Source: Parabacteroides timonensis (GTDB lineage Bacteria; Bacteroidota; Bacteroidia; Bacteroidales; Tannerellaceae). Taken from it: 64,000 nt of DNA. Location of the stretch: NCBI RefSeq assembly GCF_900128505.1, contig NZ_LT669940.1, positions 294,489 to 358,488 of the forward strand, read 5' to 3'. The notes beneath the pieces are model-generated. The model made no database searches and was not told the origin of the DNA. It was given only the letters and a program-made list of their open reading frames with translations. How positions within the stretch are numbered: position 1 is the stretch's first letter; each line of letters begins with the position of its first letter. The position numbers and the translations under genes were made by a program. Positions 1 through 8,361 of the stretch are shown piece after piece.

Positions 1-22
1 GTGTGTCTTTCATTTTCTGTGA

Positions 23-1060
23 TTATTTTGTGAGCTGGAATGTAGCCAGAACGGCTTTATGGTCGGTAGGCCAGATTCCCAGCGGTTCGATAATCGGGTC
101 GGCTGTGTTTTCAGTCACCCGTTCGCCGCGTAGGATATCGCCTTTAGGTCCGACGATCGTTACGTCTGTCAGGCTCAGTCCTTCGAAAGGAGCATACATG
201 ATAAAGTCGATGCGGTCGCGGTCGTCGGCTTCGGGTGACCAGACCAGTTTTTCCAGTGCGATATCAGGGCAGTCTCCCGGACAGGTAAATCCCGGGTGAG
301 TAACCGGATCAGGATATTTTTCGCGATAAGAATCTTTGTATCCGGCTTTTTCCAGCATAACGGAAACGTCCCAGGGGATAGCCAGTCCGTAATGGTCGCG
401 CATATCTTTTGTTGCTTCCGTCCAGTCCAGATGGGAAGGTTCGTTGAAGTCGCCACCCAGAATAACGATACGGCCGGCAGCTTTATCTTTTTCGGCAACG
501 CTGACGAAACGGGCCATTGCGTCGTCTCTCACGGAGGCACGGTTCAACAGCAGGATAGAGTCGAGGCTGATAACAGGTTCTATCTTTTCCCAGTCGTTAC
601 CGTTATATCCGCGTACATCGTAATAAGCACAGTTACGGTAGTCCAGATGGGCTGTATAGACGGCAAATTCCTGATCGCCTTTCTTTGTAACCAGGCGGTA
701 AATACTACCCCGGTCGTCATTCAGGGGATAAACGGTACTGCTGTCGCTGATCGGATAGCGGCTCAACAGGCCGGAGTCTTCGGTGTAGAATGAGTAGTAC
801 GTTTGTCCGCGTTCCTTCAAAGCCTCGACGATACGGTCGCAGAAACGGGTATTGTGATAATTACGCACTTCGCTCAATGTAACGAAATCGGCATCGCTGC
901 GGACAATCTCGTCGGCTATGGCGTCGAAGCCACCTTTTACCACGGCACCTTCCTGCCAGATATTAAATTGCAGGACTTTAAATGTCTCTGTCTTTTGACA
1001 GGATGAAAAACAAAAAACGGCAAGTAACAACACGAATGCTGTAAATAAATGCTTTTTCAT
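23..1060 (-). CDS. Endonuclease/exonuclease/phosphatase-family lipoprotein
   Basis: A 345-aa protein with a lipoprotein signal (lipobox FSSC, lipidated Cys21), so it should be exported and membrane-anchored. The rest is an endonuclease/exonuclease/phosphatase (DNase I-like) fold. Visible motifs are LQFNIWQEG near residue 30, the metal-binding Glu64 in TLSEVRN, GGDFNEP near residue 203, DRIDFIMY near 285 and the C-terminal PTDHKAV with His334. This metal-dependent fold hydrolyses phosphodiesters or phosphomonoesters; the extracellular location suggests a nucleic acid, phospholipid or sugar-phosphate substrate, but the sequence does not decide. All core catalytic motifs are present and the length is normal. 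It lies 62 bp downstream of the AraC gene on the same strand. Confidence 0.85.
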   Translation of the reverse strand: MKKHLFTAFVLLLAVFCFSSCQKTETFKVLQFNIWQEGAVVKGGFDAIADEIVRSDADFVTLSEVRNYHNTRFCDRIVEALKERGQTYYSFYTEDSGLLSRYPISDSSTVYPLNDDRGSIYRLVTKKGDQEFAVYTAHLDYRNCAYYDVRGYNGNDWEKIEPVISLDSILLLNRASVRDDAMARFVSVAEKDKAAGRIVILGGDFNEPSHLDWTEATKDMRDHYGLAIPWDVSVMLEKAGYKDSYREKYPDPVTHPGFTCPGDCPDIALEKLVWSPEADDRDRIDFIMYAPFEGLSLTDVTIVGPKGDILRGERVTENTADPIIEPLGIWPTDHKAVLATFQLTK

Positions 1061-1122
1061 GATATGTGTCTTTTATGTATTTTATTTAGCTCCGCGAAAT
1101 TAGTTATTTTATCAGGGTTGAA

Positions 1123-2010
1123 CTAAACAATTACCTTCTTTTTTCGATAGTTTTCTCTAAACTCTGTCGGTGGCATCCCCTTTTTCTTTTTAAAGATACG
1201 GTTAAAGTTCGACAGGTTATTGAAGCCGCAGGCATATCCGATTTCTGCTACCGATTGCGATGAGTCGATCAGGGCACGTATGGCAAACCCCAGGCGGATA
1301 TCCGTTAGGAAGTCTACAAAACTTTTCGAAGTGCGTTGCTTGATATATCGGCAGAAAGACGGTTCGCTCATATTGATCAGGTCGGCTACGTCCGACAGGC
1401 GAAGCTGTTTGTCGTAATTCTTATTCAGATAATCGATCACCTTATTGATACGCGGATCTTTTTCGTGAGGCTTTTCCTGGCGGATAAACGAATGGCTGGC
1501 CAGTTCACGGGTATCTTCCGAAAGGGAAAGCTCATGCAGGATCATCAGTAACTTCATGACGGAGTAGAAACCATCGGTCTCACAGGTGATGGTCTTCAGT
1601 AACGGACGTACTTTGTTGATCGCCTGCGTACCGAATGCAACCCCCTTCTGTGCCCGTTCGAAAAGTGTCTTGATGCTCTCGAACTGGCTCCTGTCCAATA
1701 ATTCGTCCGGCAACGACGAACGGTGGAACTGGATGGTTATCTCGTGTATACTTTGCGATTTGCATTCGTGGTTTACCCATGCATGTTCCAGTTTCGGATT
1801 TGTAATCAATACCAACTCATCGTCTCCAATCGTTTCAACGGAATCCCCTACTATACGTTGTGCCCCTCTGGCGTGTTCTATGAAGTTTAATTCATACTCC
1901 GGATGTACGTGGATTGGAAAGTTGAATGTAGATTTGAGACGCTCGATAACGATAAAGCAATCTTTGGAAGATAGTGGCGATACTTCCTTAAATAATTCGG
2001 TTCCAATCAT
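1123..2010 (-). CDS. AraC-family transcriptional regulator
   Basis: A 295-aa cytoplasmic regulator. Residues about 20-110 form a cupin-like ligand-binding region with a histidine-rich start (FPIHVHPEYELNFIEHARG). Residues about 185-290 hold the double helix-turn-helix of AraC proteins, including LSDVADLINMSEPSFCRYIKQ and the signature SVAEIGYACGFNNLSNFNRIFKKKKGMPPTEFR (split here only for description). It probably senses a small molecule or sugar and acts on its own promoter or a neighbouring one. It is divergent from the short-chain dehydrogenase and the two promoters overlap, which makes that dehydrogenase the most likely target. The effector is unknown. Confidence 0.9.
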   Translation of the reverse strand: MIGTELFKEVSPLSSKDCFIVIERLKSTFNFPIHVHPEYELNFIEHARGAQRIVGDSVETIGDDELVLITNPKLEHAWVNHECKSQSIHEITIQFHRSSLPDELLDRSQFESIKTLFERAQKGVAFGTQAINKVRPLLKTITCETDGFYSVMKLLMILHELSLSEDTRELASHSFIRQEKPHEKDPRINKVIDYLNKNYDKQLRLSDVADLINMSEPSFCRYIKQRTSKSFVDFLTDIRLGFAIRALIDSSQSVAEIGYACGFNNLSNFNRIFKKKKGMPPTEFRENYRKKKVIV

Positions 2011-2032
2011 ATATTATAGTATTTCGTATACG

Positions 2033-2063
2033 CAAATATAACTAAAAATCTTATCTTTGCAAA
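2033..2063 (-). promoter_or_regulatory. Promoter of the AraC gene
   Basis: Reading leftward there is a -7 box TATATTTG (2033-2040) and a -33 TTTG (2060-2063) separated by exactly 19 nt, a full match to the Bacteroidota vegetative consensus. The start of transcription would lie about 15 nt before the AraC ATG at 2010, so the leader is very short. Confidence 0.75.
2052..2059 (+). promoter_or_regulatory. -7 box of the dehydrogenase promoter
   Basis: TATCTTTG on the plus strand matches TAnnTTTG, about 26 nt before the dehydrogenase ATG. No clear -33 element is seen. The box lies inside the spacer of the opposing AraC promoter and abuts its -33 element, so the two promoters cannot easily be occupied together. 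Confidence 0.6.
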
Positions 2064-2085
2064 TTACAATCAAACACGACGCATC

Positions 2086-2829
2086 ATGGATGGTAAGAGA
2101 GTCTTTGTAACCGGTGGTGCCAAGGGCATAGGGGAATCAATTGTTTCTGCATTTTGTAAAATAGGAGCCCGGGTTGCTTTTTGTGATACAGACGAAAAGG
2201 CGGCTGAACGTTTGTGTGATCTTATGCCGTCATATGTGCAGTTCTTTAAGGCTGATGTAAGTGATGAAAAAGCTCTTCAAGAAGTTATCAACAGACTTAT
2301 CAACATGTGGGGAGACGTGGATGTGATTGTTAACAATGTGGGGATCAGTGAGTTTTCTCCATTGGTTGATACAAGTATTGAACAGTTCGACAGGATACTA
2401 TCAACAAACCTGCGACCGGTGTTTATAACTTCACGCGCACTGGCTATTCACCGGAACAATGAGGAAGGAAAGAAACGTTACGGACGGATCATCAATATTG
2501 CTTCTTCCCGTTATCTGCAGAGTGAACCGGGCTCGGAGGGATATGCCGCTTCCAAAGGTGGAATTGTTTCCCTAACGCATGCCTTGGCGCTTTCGTTCAG
2601 TGATTATAATATTACAGTAAACTGTATCAGTCCCGGTTGGATACAAAACGAAGACTACCGTTTGTTGAAACCGGCCGACCACAAACAACATCCTTCCGGC
2701 CGTGTAGGCCGTCCTTCCGACATTGCAAGTGCCTGTCTTTTCCTGGCTGCCCCTGAAAATGATTTCATCAACGGGCAGAACATCGTTATCGACGGGGGAA
2801 TGACAAAAAAGATGATTTATGTAGAATAA
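2086..2829 (+). CDS. SDR-family NAD(P)-dependent oxidoreductase
   Basis: A 247-aa classical short-chain dehydrogenase/reductase of usual length. The Rossmann cofactor motif TGGAKGIG is at residues 9-16, the structural NNVG (variant of NNAG) near 83-86, a catalytic Ser near 140, and the catalytic pair Tyr153-xxx-Lys157 in GYAASK. The C-terminal FINGQNIVIDGGM is typical of the family. It should oxidise or reduce an alcohol or ketone, perhaps of a sugar or sugar acid, with NAD(P). The Asp in AFCDTDEKA after beta-strand 2 hints at NAD(H) over NADP(H). The substrate cannot be read from sequence. It is transcribed divergently from the AraC regulator and its stop codon lies one base from the convergent next gene. 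Confidence 0.88.
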   Translation: MDGKRVFVTGGAKGIGESIVSAFCKIGARVAFCDTDEKAAERLCDLMPSYVQFFKADVSDEKALQEVINRLINMWGDVDVIVNNVGISEFSPLVDTSIEQFDRILSTNLRPVFITSRALAIHRNNEEGKKRYGRIINIASSRYLQSEPGSEGYAASKGGIVSLTHALALSFSDYNITVNCISPGWIQNEDYRLLKPADHKQHPSGRVGRPSDIASACLFLAAPENDFINGQNIVIDGGMTKKMIYVE

Positions 2830-2830
2830 A

Positions 2831-3655
2831 TCAATTAAACCCGATTCTTATATTTTTGTTTTTTAATGCAGGGTAGATGAGGAACTGGGGATCCATCCGC
2901 TTGTTCCACGGATTGTATTCGAAGTTTACACCGATACCGATGCCGATATCATCTTTCACTTTGAATTCGAAAGCACCACCTACGCTCGTATGATTATAAA
3001 ACGGATTCAGCAACATTTGCGGATTGCTTCGTTCTTTTTTCTCGTAAAAGGTATATTGTGCCCAACTTCTGAGAGTCAGCCAATCGGTTGCCTCATAACT
3101 GGCAGTCGCATTGAATCCCCCCATAAAGTCGGGGCTGGGATTGAATGGTGTGAAATAGCGTCCGGCAAAGGCCCCTCCTGTCAGTGTCCAGCGATCCTGC
3201 TGCCATACCAACGATGAACTGATCTGGGTCAGACCTCCTGCACCGGGCCAGGTATATTGTTCACCGACTGTCAGCACACCGGTAGTCTCGCTGATTGGAG
3301 TGAATGAAAACTCCTGGAAATCGAATGCCATCGGCGATACACGCCGTATCATCGGAGCAAATACATTAAAGAAAGGACGGTAAGCAAGAGACAACACTTG
3401 CATATCCATTGGACGCTCGTCCACCTGGGGAGGAAAGTCGGGGGTAAATTCCCTGAGCTTCTTTTCCAGTTCCGTCCGGGTAGACGGAGTATATGTTTTA
3501 TAGGAAAATTCCGGAATATTGAAGTCAAATTGTTTAAACTTGGGAACAGCCGTAACTTTCCCTTCACGATTAAGAACAAAGTCCATAGTGGACTGGGCAC
3601 GACTCTGAAAAATACATGCCACCAATACTACTATTATAAAATATCCCCGCTTCAT
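2831..3655 (-). CDS. Exported, probable outer-membrane protein of unknown function
   Basis: A 274-aa protein. I chose the ATG at 3655 (MKRGYFIIVVLVACIFQSRAQS) over one 12 nt upstream because it gives a clean Sec signal peptide ending near residue 21. The C-terminal half has alternating aromatic/polar strands (SLVWQQDRWTLTGG, AGRYFTPFNP, ATASYEATDWLTLRSWAQYTFYEK) and repeated Gly-rich turns, as in a small outer-membrane barrel, ending in an Ile-Arg-Ile-Gly-Phe-Asn strand. No catalytic motif was seen and I do not recognise the family. A TAACTTCG box reading leftward near 3677 may be its promoter. It is convergent with the dehydrogenase, one base away. Confidence 0.7.
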   Translation of the reverse strand: MKRGYFIIVVLVACIFQSRAQSTMDFVLNREGKVTAVPKFKQFDFNIPEFSYKTYTPSTRTELEKKLREFTPDFPPQVDERPMDMQVLSLAYRPFFNVFAPMIRRVSPMAFDFQEFSFTPISETTGVLTVGEQYTWPGAGGLTQISSSLVWQQDRWTLTGGAFAGRYFTPFNPSPDFMGGFNATASYEATDWLTLRSWAQYTFYEKKERSNPQMLLNPFYNHTSVGGAFEFKVKDDIGIGIGVNFEYNPWNKRMDPQFLIYPALKNKNIRIGFN

Positions 3656-3818
3656 ACACAACATCATTTTATTGTTGCGAAGTTAGATTATTTACTTTAA
3701 AATAAGCAATTTATTCAACCCCTATTTCTCTAAAAAATATTTATTTTGTATTTTCTTCATTGTTGTTGCAACTTTCGGGAGAATGTTTTCATCATACAAA
3801 TAGAGAGTAATATTACCT

Positions 3819-4367
3819 ATGGACGAACAGCTGTTAATTGCCGGATGCAAGCGTGGGGAGTCGTGGGCTCGTAAAGAATTGTACGAGCAATATGCCCCTA
3901 TGATGATGAGCGTATGCATGCGGTACGTAAATAACAGGGAAACTGCTCGCGATTTGTTGCAAGACGGATTCATTAAGATATTCACCAAGATAGGGAGCTA
4001 TACAGGTACCGGGGCGTTTCCCGGATGGGTGCGGCGGGTGTTTGTTACAACAGCTCTTGAATATCTGCGAAAAAATGATGCAATCCGGTTGAGCGTTAAT
4101 TTCGACGAGTGCGGGGAGTTTCCGGATGAGGTGGATGTATCGGTCTTGGACCGTTTATCCGCCGACGACCTGCATGCCTGTATCGCTCGTCTGCCAAATG
4201 GATATCGGACGGTCTTTAACCTCTATGCCATAGAGGGTTACTCTCATAGCGAAATAGCCGAGATGTTGCATATCAGCGAAGTTACTTCGCGGACGCAGTT
4301 CATTCGTGCGAGGAAAGTGTTACAAAAAAGTGTTCAATTATTAATCATGCATGAAAATGCGCAGTGA
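3819..4367 (+). CDS. ECF-type RNA polymerase sigma factor
   Basis: A 182-aa sigma-70 family factor of the extracytoplasmic-function type. Region 2 is at residues about 20-90 (YEQYAPMMMSVCMRYVNNRETARDLLQDGFIKIF), and region 4 at about 125-175 (LPNGYRTVFNLYAIEGYSHSEIAEMLHISEVTSRTQFIRAR) holds the -35-binding helix-turn-helix. There is no region 3 and no extra C-terminal domain. The next gene overlaps it by 17 bp and begins with an anti-sigma-like segment, so the two are probably translationally coupled and the second restrains the first. Target promoters are unknown; the following two genes are the obvious candidates. Confidence 0.92.
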   Translation: MDEQLLIAGCKRGESWARKELYEQYAPMMMSVCMRYVNNRETARDLLQDGFIKIFTKIGSYTGTGAFPGWVRRVFVTTALEYLRKNDAIRLSVNFDECGEFPDEVDVSVLDRLSADDLHACIARLPNGYRTVFNLYAIEGYSHSEIAEMLHISEVTSRTQFIRARKVLQKSVQLLIMHENAQ

Positions 4368-5622
4368 TACGGATCATAGAGAACAGTTGGATGATTTCAG
4401 CGAATTCATGAAGCGGAAACTGGAAGACCACCGGTTGCCTGTTGATGATCTTTGCTGGGAGGAAATCGAGCCGCGTATGAAGTCCCGCCGGCGGAACTTC
4501 GTCTGGTGGATCGGTAGCTCTGTGGCTGCTGCCATCGCTGTAATGCTGTTGTTGCTCCCTTTTCGGATGGAGGAGAAACTGAGCGAGAAGATAAATGAAC
4601 AGGTGATTTCTGCATTAACGGAAGAAGAAATAGTACCGGATAGTATCGAAGTTTCTCCGGATGAAGCAGTAACTTCTGTCGATAAGACAGTCCGCACAAA
4701 GAAACTGATCGCCGCAGTATCTGTAAAACAGCCTGCTGTAGAAGTGGATGAACAGCCGGATAGGATTGTAACAGACCTACAGCCGGAAGTGGAGCAAGAA
4801 ATAGACAATATTGAAGAAACTTCTGCTGCAGAACCTGAAAAAGAAGAGAAAAAAGAGTCGAAGAAACAAATGGATTTAAATAATTACGATTCGAAAAAAT
4901 ACCGGTTTGTTTCGCCGGCTAAGGAGAAGAAGAAAAGAGACTGGTCGCTAAATGCTTCGTTCGGGACGGGGGGAGATGTCTCTCTTAATCTATTGGGTAG
5001 TAAGGATGATGTTTATTATGATTATGCGAACGGTGGTATTAGTCCCGGTCCTCCTATTATTCCACCGGTAGTCGATCCTCCTTATACGAATAACGGTATG
5101 CTTCCTGCAGAAAATTATGGAGATATAGATTGTTCGTTACCGCTTTCTTTCGGTATGACCGTACGGAAAGATTTCAGCCGGTATATCGGAGTAGAGACAG
5201 GTTTGATATATACCTATTTATCATCGCGTATGAGCCAGGGCGGCAAAGTGTCTTATACTTCCAGACTCAATCTGCATTATCTGGGTATACCGGTCAATCT
5301 GGTTGTCAACTTATGGGATAATCCGAAATGGAATATATACATGTCGGGAGGTGTGATGCTGGAAAAAGGGCTGAGATCAAAACAGATGCAACATACATAT
5401 TCCCTGAGTAACATGGAGACATTGGTGGAAAAGAAGGCTATTTCCGGTGTACAATGGTCGTTGAACGGATCAATAGGTGTTTCCTATCGCCTTTACCGGG
5501 AGTGGAGTCTCTATCTTGAACCGCGTATTTCCTACTATTTCGATAATGACCAGCCGGTTAGTATCCGTACCGAGAACTCGGTAATCATTGGATTGGGGGC
5601 CGGTTTCCGCTTTGAATTCTAA
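4351..5622 (+). CDS. Anti-sigma-like N-terminus joined to an outer-membrane beta-barrel domain
   Basis: A 423-aa protein with an unusual layout. Residues 1-48 are charged and cytoplasmic (EQLDDFSEFMKRKLEDHRLP), resembling the short anti-sigma segment often coded after ECF sigma genes. Residues 50-70 are one hydrophobic span (WWIGSSVAAAIAVMLLLLP) with Arg/Lys on its N side, so an inner-membrane anchor. Residues about 75-195 are an acidic Glu/Lys/Val-rich linker. Residues about 200-423 look like a small outer-membrane barrel (SLNASFGTGGDVSLNLLG, GVETGLIYTYLSSRM, final GLGAGFRFEF). The gene overlaps the sigma gene by 17 bp. If the topology is right, one chain spans both membranes and could report the state of the outer membrane to the sigma factor. 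The barrel could instead be a periplasmic beta domain. Confidence 0.78.
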   Translation: MKMRSDTDHREQLDDFSEFMKRKLEDHRLPVDDLCWEEIEPRMKSRRRNFVWWIGSSVAAAIAVMLLLLPFRMEEKLSEKINEQVISALTEEEIVPDSIEVSPDEAVTSVDKTVRTKKLIAAVSVKQPAVEVDEQPDRIVTDLQPEVEQEIDNIEETSAAEPEKEEKKESKKQMDLNNYDSKKYRFVSPAKEKKKRDWSLNASFGTGGDVSLNLLGSKDDVYYDYANGGISPGPPIIPPVVDPPYTNNGMLPAENYGDIDCSLPLSFGMTVRKDFSRYIGVETGLIYTYLSSRMSQGGKVSYTSRLNLHYLGIPVNLVVNLWDNPKWNIYMSGGVMLEKGLRSKQMQHTYSLSNMETLVEKKAISGVQWSLNGSIGVSYRLYREWSLYLEPRISYYFDNDQPVSIRTENSVIIGLGAGFRFEF

Positions 5623-5664
5623 GAGTATATTATATAGAATATTAATCAACAAAATTTGTATAAG

Positions 5665-6930
5665 ATGAAAAAACTAATGTACCTGTTTTTTATGTCGGTG
5701 ATCTGTATGTTGTATGGGTGTAACGACGATATGAAAGTGAAGGAAACGATTACCCTTACAGTGAATAAACCGGTTTTAATGTCTGCGGATGCTTTTCGTT
5801 CTTCTGTGAAGGTGAAAACCCAGCCGGAAGAGATCACTCAACAGGGTAAGATCTGTTTTTATGAGGGTTATCTCTATATTTCCGAGCCGGGAAAAGGTAT
5901 CCATATCATTGATAACCGTAACCCGTCGTCTCCGTCTCCGGTTGGTTTCATTGAATTGATCGGTAACGCTGATGTGGCTATCCGTAATAATATGTTGTAT
6001 GCCGACTCGTATGTCGATCTGATTTGGTTCGATATCTCTAATCCGGCCTTACCGGTATTAAAGAACCGGTTGGAAAATGTATTTCCTTATGCATTTCCTC
6101 CTATTGAAGAAGGAACGATCGATTATCCGATGTGTGAAACGGCTGCCGCAAATTCACAGATCGTAGTGGGATGGACTCAGGTAGAGGAGAGTTATACAAC
6201 CGAGCGTTATAAGGATCAGGAAATATATTATGACTCTATGGTTAATTCGTCTGGTGGTAATTCTGGTGTTTCAACCAGTGTGAACGGTTCGATGTCTCGT
6301 TTTGGCTTCTATCAGAATTATCTTTATGTAGTGTTAAACAACCAGATGAGCATCTTTGACCTGTCGGGAGATAAGCCTATAAAAGCTGTTGATAATATGC
6401 ATGTCGGTGGTAATGTGGAGACTATTTTCAGTTATAAGGATTATATGTTTATGGGAACTCCTACCGGTATGCTGATCTATTCTGTTGCCGATCCGTTAAA
6501 ACCAGAATATCAGTCGATGATGTGGCATGTATATGGTTGCGACCCGGTAGTTGTCGAGGATGATATCGCTTATGTGACTGTTCATGCCGGTAATAATTGC
6601 GGACAGAATTTCAATGAACTGATTATTCTGGATGTGAAAGATGTAAAGAATCCCCAGCCGATTGTCTCTTATACCATGACCAAACCGAAAGGCCTCGGTA
6701 TCGACAACGGAACACTCTTCCTCTGCGACGATGGCCTGAAGATCTATAATGCCTCCGATCCGCAGACACTGATGGCAAACCGCCTGGCTCATTACTCGGG
6801 TATGGAAGGATACGATGTGATTCCGCATGATAACGTATTAATGATGATTGCCGATGACGGTATCTATCAGTACGATTATTCGAACCTGAAAGAGATCAAG
6901 CAGCTGAGTAAGCTGGCGGTGAAGAAGTAA
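5665..6930 (+). CDS. LVIVD-repeat beta-propeller lipoprotein
   Basis: A 421-aa lipoprotein. I start at the ATG of MKKLMYLFF; an in-frame TTG lies 9 nt upstream. The lipobox MLYGC gives lipidated Cys19. The body is a series of repeats of about 40 aa of the LVIVD type, with blades marked by IIDNRNPSSPSPVGF, WFDISNPALPVL, IFDLSGDKPIK, IYSVADPLKPEY, ILDVKDVKNPQPIVSY and IYNASDPQTL. Such repeats fold as a propeller on the cell surface or in the periplasm and probably bind a partner; no catalytic motif was found. It follows the barrel gene by 42 bp and is probably the third gene of the sigma operon, which ends in a strong terminator. Confidence 0.85.
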   Translation: MKKLMYLFFMSVICMLYGCNDDMKVKETITLTVNKPVLMSADAFRSSVKVKTQPEEITQQGKICFYEGYLYISEPGKGIHIIDNRNPSSPSPVGFIELIGNADVAIRNNMLYADSYVDLIWFDISNPALPVLKNRLENVFPYAFPPIEEGTIDYPMCETAAANSQIVVGWTQVEESYTTERYKDQEIYYDSMVNSSGGNSGVSTSVNGSMSRFGFYQNYLYVVLNNQMSIFDLSGDKPIKAVDNMHVGGNVETIFSYKDYMFMGTPTGMLIYSVADPLKPEYQSMMWHVYGCDPVVVEDDIAYVTVHAGNNCGQNFNELIILDVKDVKNPQPIVSYTMTKPKGLGIDNGTLFLCDDGLKIYNASDPQTLMANRLAHYSGMEGYDVIPHDNVLMMIADDGIYQYDYSNLKEIKQLSKLAVKK

Positions 6931-6954
6931 TAACGACTTGATACAAATTACAAA

Positions 6955-7010
6955 ATAAGGTGAAAACGGAAAATTAGAAAAGATTTTCTGTTTTCACCTT
7001 ATTCTTTTTC
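6955..7010 (+). terminator. Intrinsic terminator of the sigma operon
   Basis: A 20-bp stem (6955-6974 with 6983-7002, one G-T wobble) with an 8-nt loop, followed by a T-rich stretch ATTCTTTTTC. It closes the operon ending at 6930. Confidence 0.85.
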
Positions 7011-7060
7011 TTTTTATACATAAGCTATGAAGTGGCTATTAAATTATAAGCCCGGACGAG

Positions 7061-7093
7061 ACTATATTATACGTTTATGAAACTATAATATAC
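7061..7093. promoter_or_regulatory. Candidate operator: 21-bp-spaced direct repeats upstream of the GH130 locus
   Basis: ACTATATTATAC (7061-7072) and ACTATAATATAC (7082-7093) differ at one base and start 21 bp apart, so they lie on one face of the helix. They sit about 100 bp upstream of the -7 box at 7192. AraC-type DNA-binding domains bind such spaced direct repeats, so this is a candidate site for the hybrid regulator coded at 17836. The 375-bp gene-free stretch 6931-7305 holds this, the terminator, the promoter and a 7-bp inverted repeat (7206-7212 with 7234-7240) in the predicted leader. Confidence 0.5.
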
Positions 7094-7191
7094 TATGATT
7101 ATTTGTTAACTATCTGTTTTGTAGTGATTTAATAAAATATACCTTCTAAACCATACAAGAACGTTTTTCTCTTCTCCATTCCTTAATTGTA

Positions 7192-7199
7192 TACCTTTG
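7192..7199 (+). promoter_or_regulatory. -7 box of the GH130 locus promoter
   Basis: TACCTTTG matches TAnnTTTG. A T-rich stretch lies at the -33 distance but no exact TTTG. Transcription would start near 7206, giving a leader of about 100 nt before the GH130 ATG. Confidence 0.6.
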
Positions 7200-7305
7200 T
7201 CAAATATGTTCTATAACACTATATACCCCTTTGAGAACATTGTAGACTCTTCCCGGATATTAGTCCTCTACTTTAGCTGTAGAAATCTGACTAATTTATA
7301 TTATT

Positions 7306-8349
7306 ATGGATATCGCTAAAAGATGTGAGCAAAATCCGCTACTTGCTCCGAAAGATTTAAAAGCGGGAATTAATGGGATGGAGATAACTTGTTTGTTGAA
7401 TCCCGGAGTTTTCAAATACCAGGGAAAAACCTGGCTGCTTCTGCGAGTAGCCGAACGTCCTATACAAAAAGAAGGAGTTATAAGTTTTCCTGTATATAAT
7501 AAGGAAGGGGAAATAGAAGTGGTTTCCTTCTCCAAGGATGATCCGGATCTGGATGCTTCAGATCCGCGGGTAATAGGTTATAAAGGAAAAAACTACCTGA
7601 CCACGATGTCTTACCTGAGATTAGTTTCAAGTACAGATGGTATTCATTTTAAAGATGAACCGGGGTATCCTGCCATTTTCGGTAAAGGTGAACTGGAAGC
7701 TTTCGGTATTGAGGATTGCCGGGTGGCGACAACGGAAGACGGTTTTTATCTTACGTTTACAGAAGTATCTTCTGTTGCCGTTGGCGTGGGTTTGATACAT
7801 ACTTCCGACTGGAAAGATTATACCCGGTATGGAATGATATTCCCGCCTCATAATAAAGATTGTGCTTTGTTTGAAGAAAAAATCAATGGAAAACACTATG
7901 CTTTCCACCGTCCGAGCAGCCCAGAGCTTGGAGGCAATTATATCTGGCTGGCCGAGTCTCCCGACAGGTTACACTGGGGAAATCATAAATGCGTAGCGAC
8001 AACCCGTGACGGAAAATGGGATTGTGCACGCGTAGGAGCTGGTGCCGCTCCTATCAGGACGGAAAGAGGTTGGCTTGAGATTTATCATGGAGCAGACTTT
8101 AATCATCGTTACTGCCTGGGTGCTTTGTTACTCGACCTGAATGATCCTTCCAAGGTGATTGCCAGGAGTGAAGAACCTATAATGGAACCTATTGCCACTT
8201 ATGAACAAACCGGATTTTTCGGGAATGTGATTTTTACCAATGGGCATCTGGTTGAGGGAGACACCATTATAATGTATTACGGAGCAAGTGATGAAGTGAT
8301 TTGTAAAGCACAATTGTCTATTACGGATATCTTGAATACTTTAAAATAA
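7306..8349 (+). CDS. Glycoside hydrolase family 130 enzyme (beta-mannoside phosphorylase/hydrolase)
   Basis: A 347-aa protein without a signal peptide, so cytoplasmic. It has the five-bladed propeller pattern of GH130: NPLLAPKDL near residue 10, NPGVFKYQGKTWLLLRVAERP near 33-53, DASDPRVIGY near 84, the active-site segment FGIEDCRVATTEDGFYLTFT near 130, LFEEKINGKHYAFHRPS near 190 and EIYHGAD near 264. GH130 enzymes phosphorolyse, or in some subfamilies hydrolyse, beta-1,2- or beta-1,4-linked mannosides. The cytoplasmic location and adjacent MFS transporter favour phosphorolysis of an imported oligosaccharide. The subfamily was not settled. The transporter gene follows after 12 bp. Confidence 0.87.
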   Translation: MDIAKRCEQNPLLAPKDLKAGINGMEITCLLNPGVFKYQGKTWLLLRVAERPIQKEGVISFPVYNKEGEIEVVSFSKDDPDLDASDPRVIGYKGKNYLTTMSYLRLVSSTDGIHFKDEPGYPAIFGKGELEAFGIEDCRVATTEDGFYLTFTEVSSVAVGVGLIHTSDWKDYTRYGMIFPPHNKDCALFEEKINGKHYAFHRPSSPELGGNYIWLAESPDRLHWGNHKCVATTRDGKWDCARVGAGAAPIRTERGWLEIYHGADFNHRYCLGALLLDLNDPSKVIARSEEPIMEPIATYEQTGFFGNVIFTNGHLVEGDTIIMYYGASDEVICKAQLSITDILNTLK

Positions 8350-8361
8350 ATCCGGCCTGAA

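Noticed and set aside
296..793. A 165-aa open frame opposite the phosphatase-family gene
   Set aside because: It is the complement of a well-supported gene with all catalytic motifs; no domain is seen in it.
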